Positions 1 through 8,228 of a DNA stretch of 64,000 bases are shown here, piece after piece. The translations under genes and the position numbers were made by a program. Numbering within the stretch: position 1 is the stretch's first letter; every line of letters starts with the position of its first letter. This DNA comes from Pelagicoccus enzymogenes (GTDB lineage: Bacteria; Verrucomicrobiota; Verrucomicrobiia; Opitutales; Opitutaceae). The stretch covers positions 124,001-188,000 of the forward strand of contig NZ_JACYFG010000032.1 in NCBI RefSeq assembly GCF_014803405.1. Direction: 5' to 3'. A model generated the notes under the pieces. It was not told the origin of the DNA. It ran no database searches and was given only the letters and a program-made list of their open reading frames with translations.

Positions 1-200
1 ATGAAGAGTATGTTGGGAGATTTTGGGGGAGCTGCGGGTGACGAGCTGATGAATGCGACGAATCCGCAGAGAATAAGAATGAGGCGTAGGATGCTGATAC
101 GTTTCATGGGAGCACAGTTGGGGAGCTGGTCTTGTTGCCGATTGATGATTCTTCGGGCGAGGCAACGGTGACTTTGGGAATGGGCGAATTTCGCAGCTAG
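1..200 (+). pseudogene. Possible decayed or frameshifted 3' end of an unidentified gene
   Basis: No intact gene is visible. One frame is open from the window edge to about 85 (ending in a stretch like NATNPQRIRM). Another is open from 90 and ends at a TAG at 198-200, reading DTFHGSTVGELVLLPIDD then a short tail. The two pieces look like one C-terminus joined across a frameshift near 80-95, since the second piece has a normal amino-acid mix with no upstream start codon of its own. I do not recognise the family. It could also be non-coding sequence with a chance open frame. Confidence 0.25.
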
Positions 201-435
201 CGGAGAACGAGTAAAACTCATTCATCTGAATTAAGAAGCTTCAGGTTTGAGGGGCGCTTACTGTGCCAAGCTCAACTTTCGCATGTTGATTTGGATACAG
301 CTTTGTCCTTTTGGAGCTTTGAGTTGTTTTTGCATTGGAGGGGTACGGAAACTGGATTTGAGTTCGGTTTCACCATTGAAATCTGGGCCGAGCTGTCGCT
401 CGTCATCAGCCCCACCCCCCTAAACTGCTATTGTC
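201..435. other. Intergenic region upstream of the DUF5060 gene
   Basis: This stretch has no convincing gene. Short open frames here overlap the start of the next gene in another phase and lack coding character. It presumably holds the promoter of the gene starting at 436, but I see no clear -35/-10 pair or operator. Confidence 0.4.
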
Positions 436-2268
436 ATGACGCTTCGTTCAATCGTTTCGACCCTTCTTTGCGCGCTCCTTGTATTTGTTTTTTCCAGCTC
501 TCTCAACGCTGGCGAAAACGTGGCGATCCATCTGTGGGAACCTGTTGTGCTTACCTTTGAAGGCCCGGAGGCTTCGGAAACCGCGCATACCTTCCGCAAC
601 TATCGTATCGACGTAAGCTTTCGTCACGGAGACCGTCAGGTTACCGCTCCGGGCTATTTCGCGGCGGATGGGGATGCAGCGAACAGCGGCGCGGATTCCG
701 GAAACAAGTGGCGGGTGAAGTTCACTCCGGACGCTACCGGAGAATGGAGCTACAAGGTTTCGTTCCGGGAGGGCCCGGACATCGCGATAAGCACAGACCC
801 CAAAGCGGGAAAAGCAGTCAAGCCGATCGATGGTAAGAGCGGAACCTTCGAGGTGCTACCCACTTCAGTGGAAGCGGAAGGCTTCTTTGCCAAAGGGCAG
901 TTGCGTTATGTCGGCGAGCACTACTTGCAGCATCAAGGAACTGGCGAATGGTTCGTTAAAGCGGGAGCGGGAAGTCCGGAAGATTTCCTAGGGTATGCAG
1001 GATTCGACGGCACTTACGATCGTGGCAGCAACCTGCCAGACGATGCTTTAGGCGAGGATGGGTTGCACAATTACGCTCCCCACATCAACGACTGGCGGGA
1101 AGGCGATCCCACTTGGGGAGACGGGCGCGGCAAGGGAATCATCGGAGCCCTCAATTACCTAGCCGAGAAAGGCTGCAACACGATCTACAACGTACTGATC
1201 ACCTTGAACGGGGACGCGGACACGACTTGGCCATGGGTCGACCCCATCGAGTATGACGAAGGCAAGGCTCCCGATTTTAAGTATAAGCGGACCAAATACA
1301 AGAACCTAGACGTGTACGACGTCTCCAAGCTGGACCAGTGGGACATTGTTTTCAGTCACATGGATCGGCTGGGCATCAACCACGACACTTACCTGACGGA
1401 AAACGAGAACACGGCATTGCTGAATGGGGATCAGCTTGGTTTTGAAACGAAGCTCTACTTCCGCGAGATGGCTGCTCGCTTTTCGTATCACCTCAGCTGG
1501 CGTTGGAATATAGGGGAAGAGCCGCACGACGTGCGCCCCCCGGAAATGAGCGAGTGGATGGCCTACCTGCAGACAATCAACATCTATAATCACCCAGTAG
1601 GGCACCACTGCAGCGGGAAGCGCGAGCTGCGTTACGACGTCTACGACCCGCAGCTTGGCAAGGACTACATGGATGCGGCCTTCCTACAGATTAACGAAGA
1701 CTATCATCTGGAAACGCTTAAGTACGTAACGGCATCGCGAGAAGCGGGCAAGAAATGGGTTGTTCCCATCGATGAGCCGAATCGTATCCTTCCTGGAAAC
1801 GACGACATGGCTCGCGAAAGTTTTTGGAAGGTCATGATGGCTGGCGGTGAGGGGCTGGGCGTTTATGTCGCGTATCAGTTGAGCGACTACACTGACATTA
1901 CGATCGAAGATTTCCGCCGCATGGAATCGGTTTGGGAGGTGCTCAAGCATGGAGTCGATTTCTTCCAAATTCCCGAGATCAATCGCGAGCTGCCAAAGCT
2001 CACGACCCAGAACGAACTCATTCGCAACGGCTATTGTTTCGCAGATAGAGGTAACACCTACATCGTTTGGACCAAGCACGCGGCAGCGGTTGACCTCGAC
2101 TTAAGCGACGTCGAGGGTACGTATTCCGTTAAGTGGTACGATCCTATCAATGGAGGGGGGCTGCAGACGACGGAGAATACGGAAGTAAAGGGCGGCAAGC
2201 CGGTCTACTTCGGAACGCCGCCGACCGGCCACAACGAGTGGATTGTGGTGGTGCAGAGGGTGGACTGA
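436..2268 (+). CDS. Secreted DUF5060-domain glycoside hydrolase-like protein (GH140/DUF4038-like)
   Basis: A 610-residue exported protein. Residues 1-25 form a signal peptide (hydrophobic core then SLNAGE). Residues about 27-125 match the DUF5060 beta-sandwich, with VAIHLWEPVVLTFEG at its start and a WSYKVSF strand near its end. Residues about 150-520 resemble a (beta/alpha)8 barrel of the DUF4038/apiosidase-like type, with ALNYLAEKGCNTIYN, a YLTENENTALLNGDQ stretch and a WNIGEEP motif whose Glu could be catalytic. The last 80 residues form a beta-domain like the putative collagen-binding domain that usually ends these proteins. Family members are mostly uncharacterised polysaccharide hydrolases, so the substrate is unknown. 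It sits upstream of LacI regulator 1 on the same strand with a 142-base gap. The GH140-like label is inferred from domain order. Confidence 0.75.
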   Translation: MTLRSIVSTLLCALLVFVFSSSLNAGENVAIHLWEPVVLTFEGPEASETAHTFRNYRIDVSFRHGDRQVTAPGYFAADGDAANSGADSGNKWRVKFTPDATGEWSYKVSFREGPDIAISTDPKAGKAVKPIDGKSGTFEVLPTSVEAEGFFAKGQLRYVGEHYLQHQGTGEWFVKAGAGSPEDFLGYAGFDGTYDRGSNLPDDALGEDGLHNYAPHINDWREGDPTWGDGRGKGIIGALNYLAEKGCNTIYNVLITLNGDADTTWPWVDPIEYDEGKAPDFKYKRTKYKNLDVYDVSKLDQWDIVFSHMDRLGINHDTYLTENENTALLNGDQLGFETKLYFREMAARFSYHLSWRWNIGEEPHDVRPPEMSEWMAYLQTINIYNHPVGHHCSGKRELRYDVYDPQLGKDYMDAAFLQINEDYHLETLKYVTASREAGKKWVVPIDEPNRILPGNDDMARESFWKVMMAGGEGLGVYVAYQLSDYTDITIEDFRRMESVWEVLKHGVDFFQIPEINRELPKLTTQNELIRNGYCFADRGNTYIVWTKHAAAVDLDLSDVEGTYSVKWYDPINGGGLQTTENTEVKGGKPVYFGTPPTGHNEWIVVVQRVD

Positions 2269-2410
2269 TCGTGCCTAGATGAAACGAAGGCCCCGGTTGG
2301 GCGGTTCCACTTTCTAGGCTTCGGTCTATCCTCGTGTGGAGTCCTTTCAGATGTTTGAAACAAGGACGGAATCGCGGCCCATTCGGACTCTTGAATGCGA
2401 CTGAATATCT

Positions 2411-3487
2411 ATGGCTAAAATCTATAAGGTGACGATGGCGGATATCGCGGAGCGGGCAGCGGTTTCGCGCATGACGGTATCCCTTGCCTTAAGGAACCAT
2501 CCTAAGATCAGCGAGAGCACTCAAGTAAGGGTGAAGGAGGCAGCTAAGGAACTGGGCTACGTCCCGAATCCGTATCTCTCTGTATACGGAAGCCACATAC
2601 GTTCGGCGAAACAAAAAAAGCTGCAGGCTCAGATCGCTTTTCTGGGTTATGAGCGGATACGGGAAACGCCAAACCTCTCGCCCTCTGTGATGACTCTCCC
2701 TGAAGCCATCTATTTCGGGGCTGCTCAACAATGCCAGCGTTTGGGGTACGGGATCGAGCGGGTGCTGCTCGACAAAAACGATATCTCCGAGAAACGAATG
2801 GATCAAATTCTTATGAGCCGTGGTATCCTAGGCGTTTTACTGCATCGCAATTTCTACGAAGGAAAAGACTGGGATCTAAGTTGGGAGAAATTTTCGGTTG
2901 CCGCAATCGGTTCAAGCAATGTGCCAAGCGCCTTCCACTCCGTTGACTGTGATAGACAGGAAGGGATGATGCGACTGCTGAACGAGATTCACTGTCTCGG
3001 CTATAAACGCATCGGATTCGCCATATTGGAACAGCAGGACAAGCACCAGCGGCATACGAATCGGTCTGCCGTCAGCGACTATCAACTGCAGATTCCTGAA
3101 AAACGTAGGGTTCCCCACCTTATCGAAGCTCAATTGACGAAGAAAACGTTTTTGCAGTGGGTCCATAAACACCGAGCGGACGTCGTGATCGGTGGCGTGG
3201 CGAAAATGTATGATTGGTTGCTCGAAGGTGGTTGGAACGTACCCAAGCAGATTGGTTTCGTACGGCCGCAACTAATGCCTGAGCAATCTAGCTTTAGCGG
3301 CATTTGCTACGACCACACGGCGATCGGTGCGGCCGGGATTGATGCGATTGTAGGGCAGATAAACCGCAATGAACGCGGTTACTCGCAGCAAACGAGGCGT
3401 ATCCTCGTCTCCGGAGAATGGCAGGAAGGATCCTCCACTCGCTTGATGAGTAAGGGGAGAAAGCGTCCCGTTTTCCATCTCGCGTAG
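2411..3487 (+). CDS. LacI-family transcriptional regulator 1
   Basis: A 358-residue cytoplasmic repressor or activator. An N-terminal LacI helix-turn-helix occupies residues about 7-55 (TMADIAERAAVSRMTVSLAL then KISESTQVRVKEAAKELGYV), followed by a periplasmic-binding-protein-like sugar-sensing domain. The hinge after GYVPNP reads YLSVYGSHIR, not the classical hinge helix of LacI and PurR. The same kind of variation occurs in the other two LacI proteins here (32205 and 47833). It lies between two secreted carbohydrate-active proteins on the same strand. A 16-base palindrome just downstream (3639-3654) is a candidate binding site. The inducer is probably a sugar released from the target polysaccharide, which is inference. 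Confidence 0.9.
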   Translation: MAKIYKVTMADIAERAAVSRMTVSLALRNHPKISESTQVRVKEAAKELGYVPNPYLSVYGSHIRSAKQKKLQAQIAFLGYERIRETPNLSPSVMTLPEAIYFGAAQQCQRLGYGIERVLLDKNDISEKRMDQILMSRGILGVLLHRNFYEGKDWDLSWEKFSVAAIGSSNVPSAFHSVDCDRQEGMMRLLNEIHCLGYKRIGFAILEQQDKHQRHTNRSAVSDYQLQIPEKRRVPHLIEAQLTKKTFLQWVHKHRADVVIGGVAKMYDWLLEGGWNVPKQIGFVRPQLMPEQSSFSGICYDHTAIGAAGIDAIVGQINRNERGYSQQTRRILVSGEWQEGSSTRLMSKGRKRPVFHLA

Positions 3488-3531
3488 CGTGCTATTAGCA
3501 AGATAAGAAATCTCAAGAAGTTGAACGCGCC

Positions 3532-3551
3532 CGTAGGACGTACCTCCTACG
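3532..3551 (+). terminator. Weak hairpin after LacI regulator 1
   Basis: CGTAGGA (3532-3538) pairs with TCCTACG (3545-3551) around a six-base loop, 45 bases after the LacI stop. Only a TTT follows, so it is a weak terminator candidate. Confidence 0.3.
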
Positions 3552-3638
3552 TTTGATGGCGACGAGGGTGGGGAGCGGGACCTCCGGGCCCGTTTTCATT
3601 GGGTGAAAAAACTGTGCTGAGGCTTTACTCGTTCAAAA

Positions 3639-3654
3639 GGTTTACAAGTAAACC
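3639..3654. promoter_or_regulatory. Palindromic operator candidate
   Basis: GGTTTAC-AA-GTAAACC is a perfect 7-base inverted repeat with a two-base spacer. It lies between LacI regulator 1 and the next gene, 125 bases before its start. The size and symmetry fit a LacI-family operator, although the centre is AA and not the usual CG. Binding is inferred from position and symmetry only. Confidence 0.45.
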
Positions 3655-3778
3655 AAATAGGAGGTGGCTCTGTCGTACAGGGAAGCGGCAGTATAGCCCA
3701 TTCTTGGAACTAAGGCGCATTCGAAAATAAACAAGAATGCGACTTCCGCACTTTAAGCCTATTGAATTAAATAACGAA

Positions 3779-5698
3779 ATGAAAAGAATCATGTTATCCG
3801 CCCTCCTTATCTCCCTTTTCAGTACGACAGTGATTTTCTCTCACGCAGTCCCCCCATCAAGAGAAGGGAATTCCAAGCTAGACTGGCAAGATCCAGAAAA
3901 AACATTTTTGAAAGTAGATATCAGCGGAAAGATCCTTAATATTGAAGCCTTAATTCCCAAAAACGTAAGACAGTTTGAGCTACGAATCGAAAGCTCACGC
4001 AATGATTCAATAAGTCGTATTTCCACAGTCTCTCCGTTCGACCCTGATCATGTAAGTCGGAAGGCTATGTACGAAAAGACTGATTTTGACACCTGGTACC
4101 CAGTGGTAGATATCCGTCCTGAACAGGGGATGGAAGGTGTTTGCGTCTTTAAAGACAACCCAACGGGCTACTACACATTTGGCGGCCCATACTATGATGA
4201 TAGCTGTGAGATTGCTAAACAGATCGTTATTCCATCAGGCAGATTGGAGTATTGGGAAAATTCTCTAAGAGTTAGTTCAAAACAAATTGAAATTGATAAG
4301 TTTTACCTTCGTAAGACTTATCCAGTATTGTTAAGAGAGTTTAGACACGAGATAGACTTGCTTTCTGAAGACTGGAGTGGATCTGTCAGTATATTTATTG
4401 ACGGGGAAGAAGGGCAATACGAGCTGGTTCGGAAAGACATTACGCCACCAAAGAGAGAATGGCAGAACAAGCAACTCGAGCAGTTAATGGGAGCTGGCTT
4501 GTCGAAGAAGCGTTTGATAGCGTCGCTCGAAGCAGTAATCGACAATGGCTTGAGGCGACAAAACCTGAACCCGGACAGTCCCACCTACGGATCCTTTTTC
4601 ACCTTTTACGATATGGAAGCGAGACTTCACCGCTCATCCTATTGGCTGTGGGGTGGTTCCCCCATTGTGAAATTGGTCCTTGATGCAATCAAACTGCCTG
4701 AAATCGCCGCCAAATATGACACGGCTAGCCTAATCCAGAGGATGGACGAAGTGGGTAAACTCTACTTGAGATACCAGGTCCGCGAAGAAAATCATCCATC
4801 CCGCGGGTCGTTTTTGGTGATCTGGCTTCGGTCGCCAGATGGATACGAAAAATGGGTAGGAACCTCCGATTCAGGAATCATGTTCAAATGGGCTTTAGCG
4901 CCTTTGTATGAAAATACTGGAGACACTGCTTACTTAGAATCAGCTGACTTTTGGAATACCGAAAAGGGAAAGCTGCTCGAGCAACATGAAATTCTTCCCC
5001 ATAACTATCTATACGACATTGATGAATTCAATGACAGCATTTTAGATGAAACAGGGTGGGATCCAGAGGGGCACAGTGTTTTTTATGATATAACGGGTGA
5101 CGAAAATTATAGAGAAGTTGCCAAGCGCTATATGGAAAAGCATATGCCAAAGTTCCAAAACGAAAATGGATTATGGAACCGAAACTGGTCGATAGGGAAA
5201 AGTAAGGCCTTGCCACCCTTGAAAATGACTCGCGGAACGGGATGGACTATGGAGGGCATGTTGGCGATGAACGAGATGTTCCCTGATACGATTTTTCTGG
5301 AATATGCGATTAAAATCGCAAATCAATTGGTTGAGAATCAACAACCTGATGGGTCATGGAATTTCGTATTCGACGCCCCGGAAGGAGATAAATCCGCCAT
5401 CCCTACAGACAAGGGAACTCCCTTATGGAGTCTATTAATGTATCGCACTTATCAAACCACAAACGATACCAAATATTTGCAGTCTGCACGCAAGGCGCTT
5501 CTTTGGTGCTTGGATAACCAATACCTAGGACCCGACCCTGAAGCCATCGGCAGTATAGTCGGACGGACCAATGCCTCAATGGTTGGGTATCGTTTTTTCT
5601 TCGATGCAACGTGTGCCTACTCAACCGGATTTTTCGGTTTGGCAATACTTGAAGAGTTAAAGCTTCAAGAAACGGATTCGGAAAAACGGAAATTCTAA
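3779..5698 (+). CDS. Secreted six-hairpin glycosidase-like protein (GH88/GH105-like)
   Basis: About 639 residues from the ATG at 3779, which places a clean signal peptide (MKRIMLSALLISLFSTTV) at the start. An in-frame ATG at 3737 would add 14 residues. The N-terminal 220 residues look beta-rich. The C-terminal 420 resemble an (alpha/alpha)6 barrel, with repeated helical hairpins, a KWALAPLYENTGD helix, RGTGWTMEGMLAMNE, and a QPDGSWN turn of the kind seen in GH88/GH105 unsaturated uronyl hydrolases. Such an enzyme would remove the unsaturated uronic acid left by the lyases encoded nearby. The gene is AT-rich compared with its neighbours: positions 3901-3960 have 19 G/C of 60, against 40 of 60 at 30301-30360. 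That suggests recent acquisition. No catalytic Asp has been assigned, so the activity is a hypothesis. Confidence 0.6.
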   Translation: MKRIMLSALLISLFSTTVIFSHAVPPSREGNSKLDWQDPEKTFLKVDISGKILNIEALIPKNVRQFELRIESSRNDSISRISTVSPFDPDHVSRKAMYEKTDFDTWYPVVDIRPEQGMEGVCVFKDNPTGYYTFGGPYYDDSCEIAKQIVIPSGRLEYWENSLRVSSKQIEIDKFYLRKTYPVLLREFRHEIDLLSEDWSGSVSIFIDGEEGQYELVRKDITPPKREWQNKQLEQLMGAGLSKKRLIASLEAVIDNGLRRQNLNPDSPTYGSFFTFYDMEARLHRSSYWLWGGSPIVKLVLDAIKLPEIAAKYDTASLIQRMDEVGKLYLRYQVREENHPSRGSFLVIWLRSPDGYEKWVGTSDSGIMFKWALAPLYENTGDTAYLESADFWNTEKGKLLEQHEILPHNYLYDIDEFNDSILDETGWDPEGHSVFYDITGDENYREVAKRYMEKHMPKFQNENGLWNRNWSIGKSKALPPLKMTRGTGWTMEGMLAMNEMFPDTIFLEYAIKIANQLVENQQPDGSWNFVFDAPEGDKSAIPTDKGTPLWSLLMYRTYQTTNDTKYLQSARKALLWCLDNQYLGPDPEAIGSIVGRTNASMVGYRFFFDATCAYSTGFFGLAILEELKLQETDSEKRKF

Positions 5699-5760
5699 CT
5701 TGCTCACATGTTTACTACGCTGATACACAAACTTTAATTCAGTTTCGCCTCAAGAGAGAT

Positions 5761-5796
5761 CTTGCTCCGCTTGTTTGAGGACTTAGCGGAGCAAAG
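5761..5796 (+). terminator. Hairpin downstream of the six-hairpin glycosidase gene
   Basis: TTGCTCCGC (5762-5770) pairs perfectly with GCGGAGCAA (5786-5794) across a 15-base loop, 63 bases after the stop codon. A T-rich stretch (GCGTTTTTAACG) comes only about 13 bases later, so it may be a terminator or an mRNA-end stabilising hairpin. Confidence 0.45.
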
Positions 5797-5821
5797 TCTC
5801 CAATTTGCGTTTTTAACGTTT

Positions 5822-6240
5822 ACGGCGAATCGAAGTGCACATGATCCTTAACGCCTCTTCTTTGAACTCTTGCTTTTTTCCTCGAACTCAGCCGTACACC
5901 CGTGCTCTTGAGAGAATGAGGATTAGCTTTAGTCGTCTTTGCTGCGTGGGACCAGGGCGGTTTCGCCGGCGAGGAGGGTACGGTCCGAACCAGCGTTTTT
6001 CTAGTTGAAGGAACCAACCCATGAGTCCTCATCTGGACCTCATTAGGCTACATAGGCGATGCCTTCGCCGCCACCCTAGTGGGTGGGGGCGACTACGTTG
6101 CCGTATACCGTTGTCGGTGAGGTCGTTGTCTTGGTTGGCTCTGCTGAGCAGAGACGTAAAGAAAATGATTGTGCACAAGCACGCCTGCAAGGCCTTGGTG
6201 AGATTGCGATTTTGGATAGGTAAACGATAATTGAGGGTCA
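5822..6240 (-). pseudogene. Decayed PL25-like BNR-4 lyase (5' half only)
   Basis: Read on the minus strand, this stretch is a broken paralogue of the lyase at 9063-10442. The signal peptide survives as LTKALQACLCTIIFFTSLLS followed by TDNG (paralogue: LTTALLPCLCFLLS and FTDNG). After a one-base frameshift it continues YGNVVAPTH, stop, GGGEGIAYVA, two stops, GPDEDSWVGSFN, stop, then RTLLAGETALVPRS. The intact gene has YGNAVGPP, GVTYVAYQ, GPDEDAWVASYN and GPLLAGESAMEQRG in the same order. Similarity fades near 5822 (HVHF against YIHIF). The catalytic half and the rest of the propeller are absent. The upstream DNA is also shared with the intact gene (see 6284-6356). Confidence 0.8.
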
Positions 6241-6283
6241 GTAGAACGCTAGTACCTCGCGCCTTCACGTCCCAGTTGCTTGG

Positions 6284-6356
6284 CATCGATACATATTATG
6301 CTTCTTGTGCGTTGGCAGAAATTCGAAGAGAAGACGGTGGTGTTTCGCTGCTTACC
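6284..6356. promoter_or_regulatory. Upstream segment shared with 10511-10583
   Basis: CATCGATAC followed by TAT, then GCTTCTTGTGC, TTGGC and a degenerate AGAGAA-ACGG-GGT stretch occurs here and again at 10511-10583 in the same orientation. In both places it lies between a minus-strand PL25-like gene (here the relic) and a plus-strand secreted enzyme. It is probably a duplicated divergent promoter region, now upstream of the sulfatase at 6457. Confidence 0.55.
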
Positions 6357-6456
6357 AAAGTGTTTACGGTTGATGATCGATGGCAATAATCCAAGCTAAC
6401 CATGGTCAAATCGTAGCCGCGAGGCGTTTTCTCTACCTATTATCTAGATTATTTAT

Positions 6457-8052
6457 ATGAAGCGAACCAATTTATACACCCCTTCTGTCCGATTGCTCGC
6501 CTCAGTGGCTTTTACTACCCTCTCGCTATTAATGCCCCTCCATGCCACCCCTCGGAATGCGAAGCCGAATGTGCTTCTGATCGTGGTCGATGATCTAGGT
6601 TGGAAGGACCTATCGGTACAGGGGAGCGAGTTCTACGAGACGCCGAATATTGACCAGTTGGCAGCGGACGGGGTGCGCTTCATGAATGGATACGCTTCCT
6701 GTCAGGTTTGCAGTCCCTCGCGAGCAAGCCTTATGACTGGGCAGTATCCAGCCCGCATGAAAACAACCGACTGGTTCGGGGCCAAGGCGGGAACGGATTG
6801 GAAGCGAAATACCAAGCTCTTGCCAGCCGAGTACATCGAACGGCTCGACCCTGATCGCATCACGGTAGCGGAGGCTTTCAAGGAAGCGGGGTATTCAACT
6901 TTTTTCGCCGGAAAATGGCACCTAGGGAAAGACGAGTCCGATTGGCCCGAGCACCACGGTTATGAGATAAATGTGGGAGGCCACGACAAAGGCTCTCCCC
7001 CAGGGGGATTTTTCTCTCCTCACAACAACCCGCGAATGGAGGACCGCGACCCCGGCGAGTACCTGCCGTTGCGATTAGCGGACGAAACGGCGAATTTTAT
7101 TTTGAGCAGCGGAGACAAACCGTTTTTTGCCACGCTCTGTTTCTATGCAGTCCATGCTCCACTCCAAACGACCCATGAGCTTTGGGAGAAGTACCGCAAT
7201 AAGGCGAAGTCCATGCCGCAGCCAGCGAGTCGCTTGGAAGTCGAGCGTCGCAGGCCGATTCGCGTGGTGCAGGACAATCCCATCTACGGAGGATTGGTCG
7301 AGGGCATGGACGCAGCTGTCGGTCGCGTGCTCGATGCGCTCGAAGCGGCGGGTCAGTCGGAGAATACCATCGTGCTTTTTACCTCCGATCACGGAGGCGT
7401 CTCATCGGGAGATAACTGGGCGACCTCCAACTTGCCCTTGCGAGGAGGCAAAGGCTACCAGTGGGAGGGCGGACTGCGCGTGCCTTTCATCGTTTCATGG
7501 CCCGGAAAGATTCAACCGAGTGTAAATTTGGATACACCAGTGATTGGTACTGGTGTCTATCCGACTCTTCTTGAGTTGGCTGGGCTGCCGGCTAGACCCG
7601 AGGAGCATGTCGATGGCACGAGTATCGTGCCCGCTCTGCGTGGGGGGCGGATTCCCGAGCGTCCGCTGTTCTGGCATTATCCGCATTACGGCAACCAAGG
7701 TGGCGATCCCAGTTCGGTGGTGCAGCTGAAGGGGTGGAAGCTCATCCGTTACCATGAGGGCGACCCGGACGAATTGTTCTACCTGCCCGATGACCCGATG
7801 GAGTCTAGAGATTTGGCCCAGCGCTATCCGGAAAAGGCCCGTGAGCTTCGTGGTATCTTGGACCATTGGTTGGAGGACGTGGAGGCTGAGTTCCCGACCC
7901 TCAATCCAGACTTTGACGAAGTAGCCTTTGCAAGGGAGCAGGTCAGAAAGGTCGAGGTAATGTTGCCGATGCGCGAAAAGCAAGCGGCGGAGATCCTAGA
8001 GCCCGACTGGAGTCCTGACGCGACTTGGTGGGGCAGCGAAACGGTCGATTAG
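6457..8052 (+). CDS. Secreted sulfatase (S1 family)
   Basis: A 531-residue arylsulfatase-type enzyme of the alkaline-phosphatase fold, exported by a signal peptide (residues 1-30). The metal-binding start VLLIVVDDLGW (about 39-49) and the formylglycine motif CSPSR with Cys85 are canonical, followed by ASLMTG. Further conserved sites include GKWHLG, the DHGG metal-site motif and the C-terminal DELFYLPDDPMESRDLA segment. Cys85 would be oxidised to formylglycine by an FGE-type enzyme, not seen in this window. Family members strip sulfate esters from carbohydrates, here probably sulfated rhamnose or xylose-linked units (inference). It stands alone on the plus strand and converges on the DUF1961 gene. 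Its upstream region appears copied from that of the GH43-like gene at 10603. Confidence 0.92.
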   Translation: MKRTNLYTPSVRLLASVAFTTLSLLMPLHATPRNAKPNVLLIVVDDLGWKDLSVQGSEFYETPNIDQLAADGVRFMNGYASCQVCSPSRASLMTGQYPARMKTTDWFGAKAGTDWKRNTKLLPAEYIERLDPDRITVAEAFKEAGYSTFFAGKWHLGKDESDWPEHHGYEINVGGHDKGSPPGGFFSPHNNPRMEDRDPGEYLPLRLADETANFILSSGDKPFFATLCFYAVHAPLQTTHELWEKYRNKAKSMPQPASRLEVERRRPIRVVQDNPIYGGLVEGMDAAVGRVLDALEAAGQSENTIVLFTSDHGGVSSGDNWATSNLPLRGGKGYQWEGGLRVPFIVSWPGKIQPSVNLDTPVIGTGVYPTLLELAGLPARPEEHVDGTSIVPALRGGRIPERPLFWHYPHYGNQGGDPSSVVQLKGWKLIRYHEGDPDELFYLPDDPMESRDLAQRYPEKARELRGILDHWLEDVEAEFPTLNPDFDEVAFAREQVRKVEVMLPMREKQAAEILEPDWSPDATWWGSETVD

Positions 8053-8080
8053 TGACGCGTCGAATGTCGCATGCGCTTAG

Positions 8081-8217
8081 CGCTAAACTTTAGCCTCCGG
8101 CCGCAGAGGATAGATCCTGCGGCACGGATGCCAGCTAGCGACACCTCCGTCTCTTTTAAACCGCAGAGGTCGCAGAGAACGCGGAGGATTTGGAAATATA
8201 CCTCCGTGTTCTCAGTG
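8081..8217. repeat. Palindrome-rich intergenic segment
   Basis: Three inverted repeats fill the gap between two convergent genes. GCTAAA-C-TTTAGC lies at 8082-8094. GCCGCAG-GGAT pairs with ATCCTGCGGC, with a small bulge, at 8100-8123. An imperfect repeat of about 17 bases has arms CAGAGAACGCGGAGG near 8173-8187 and CCTCCGTGTTCTCAGTG at 8201-8217. They may terminate both genes. The last pair belongs to the style of dispersed element seen at 22277, 25681 and 27257. Confidence 0.55.
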
Positions 8218-8228
8218 TTTAATGAATG

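Noticed and set aside
291-560. An 89-residue open frame overlapping the start of the DUF5060 gene
   Set aside because: It shares DNA with a recognised signal peptide in another frame and shows no family resemblance.
5820-6286. Short open frames of about 70-85 residues in the gap before the sulfatase
   Set aside because: They are pieces of the decayed lyase gene read in or out of frame, not independent small proteins.
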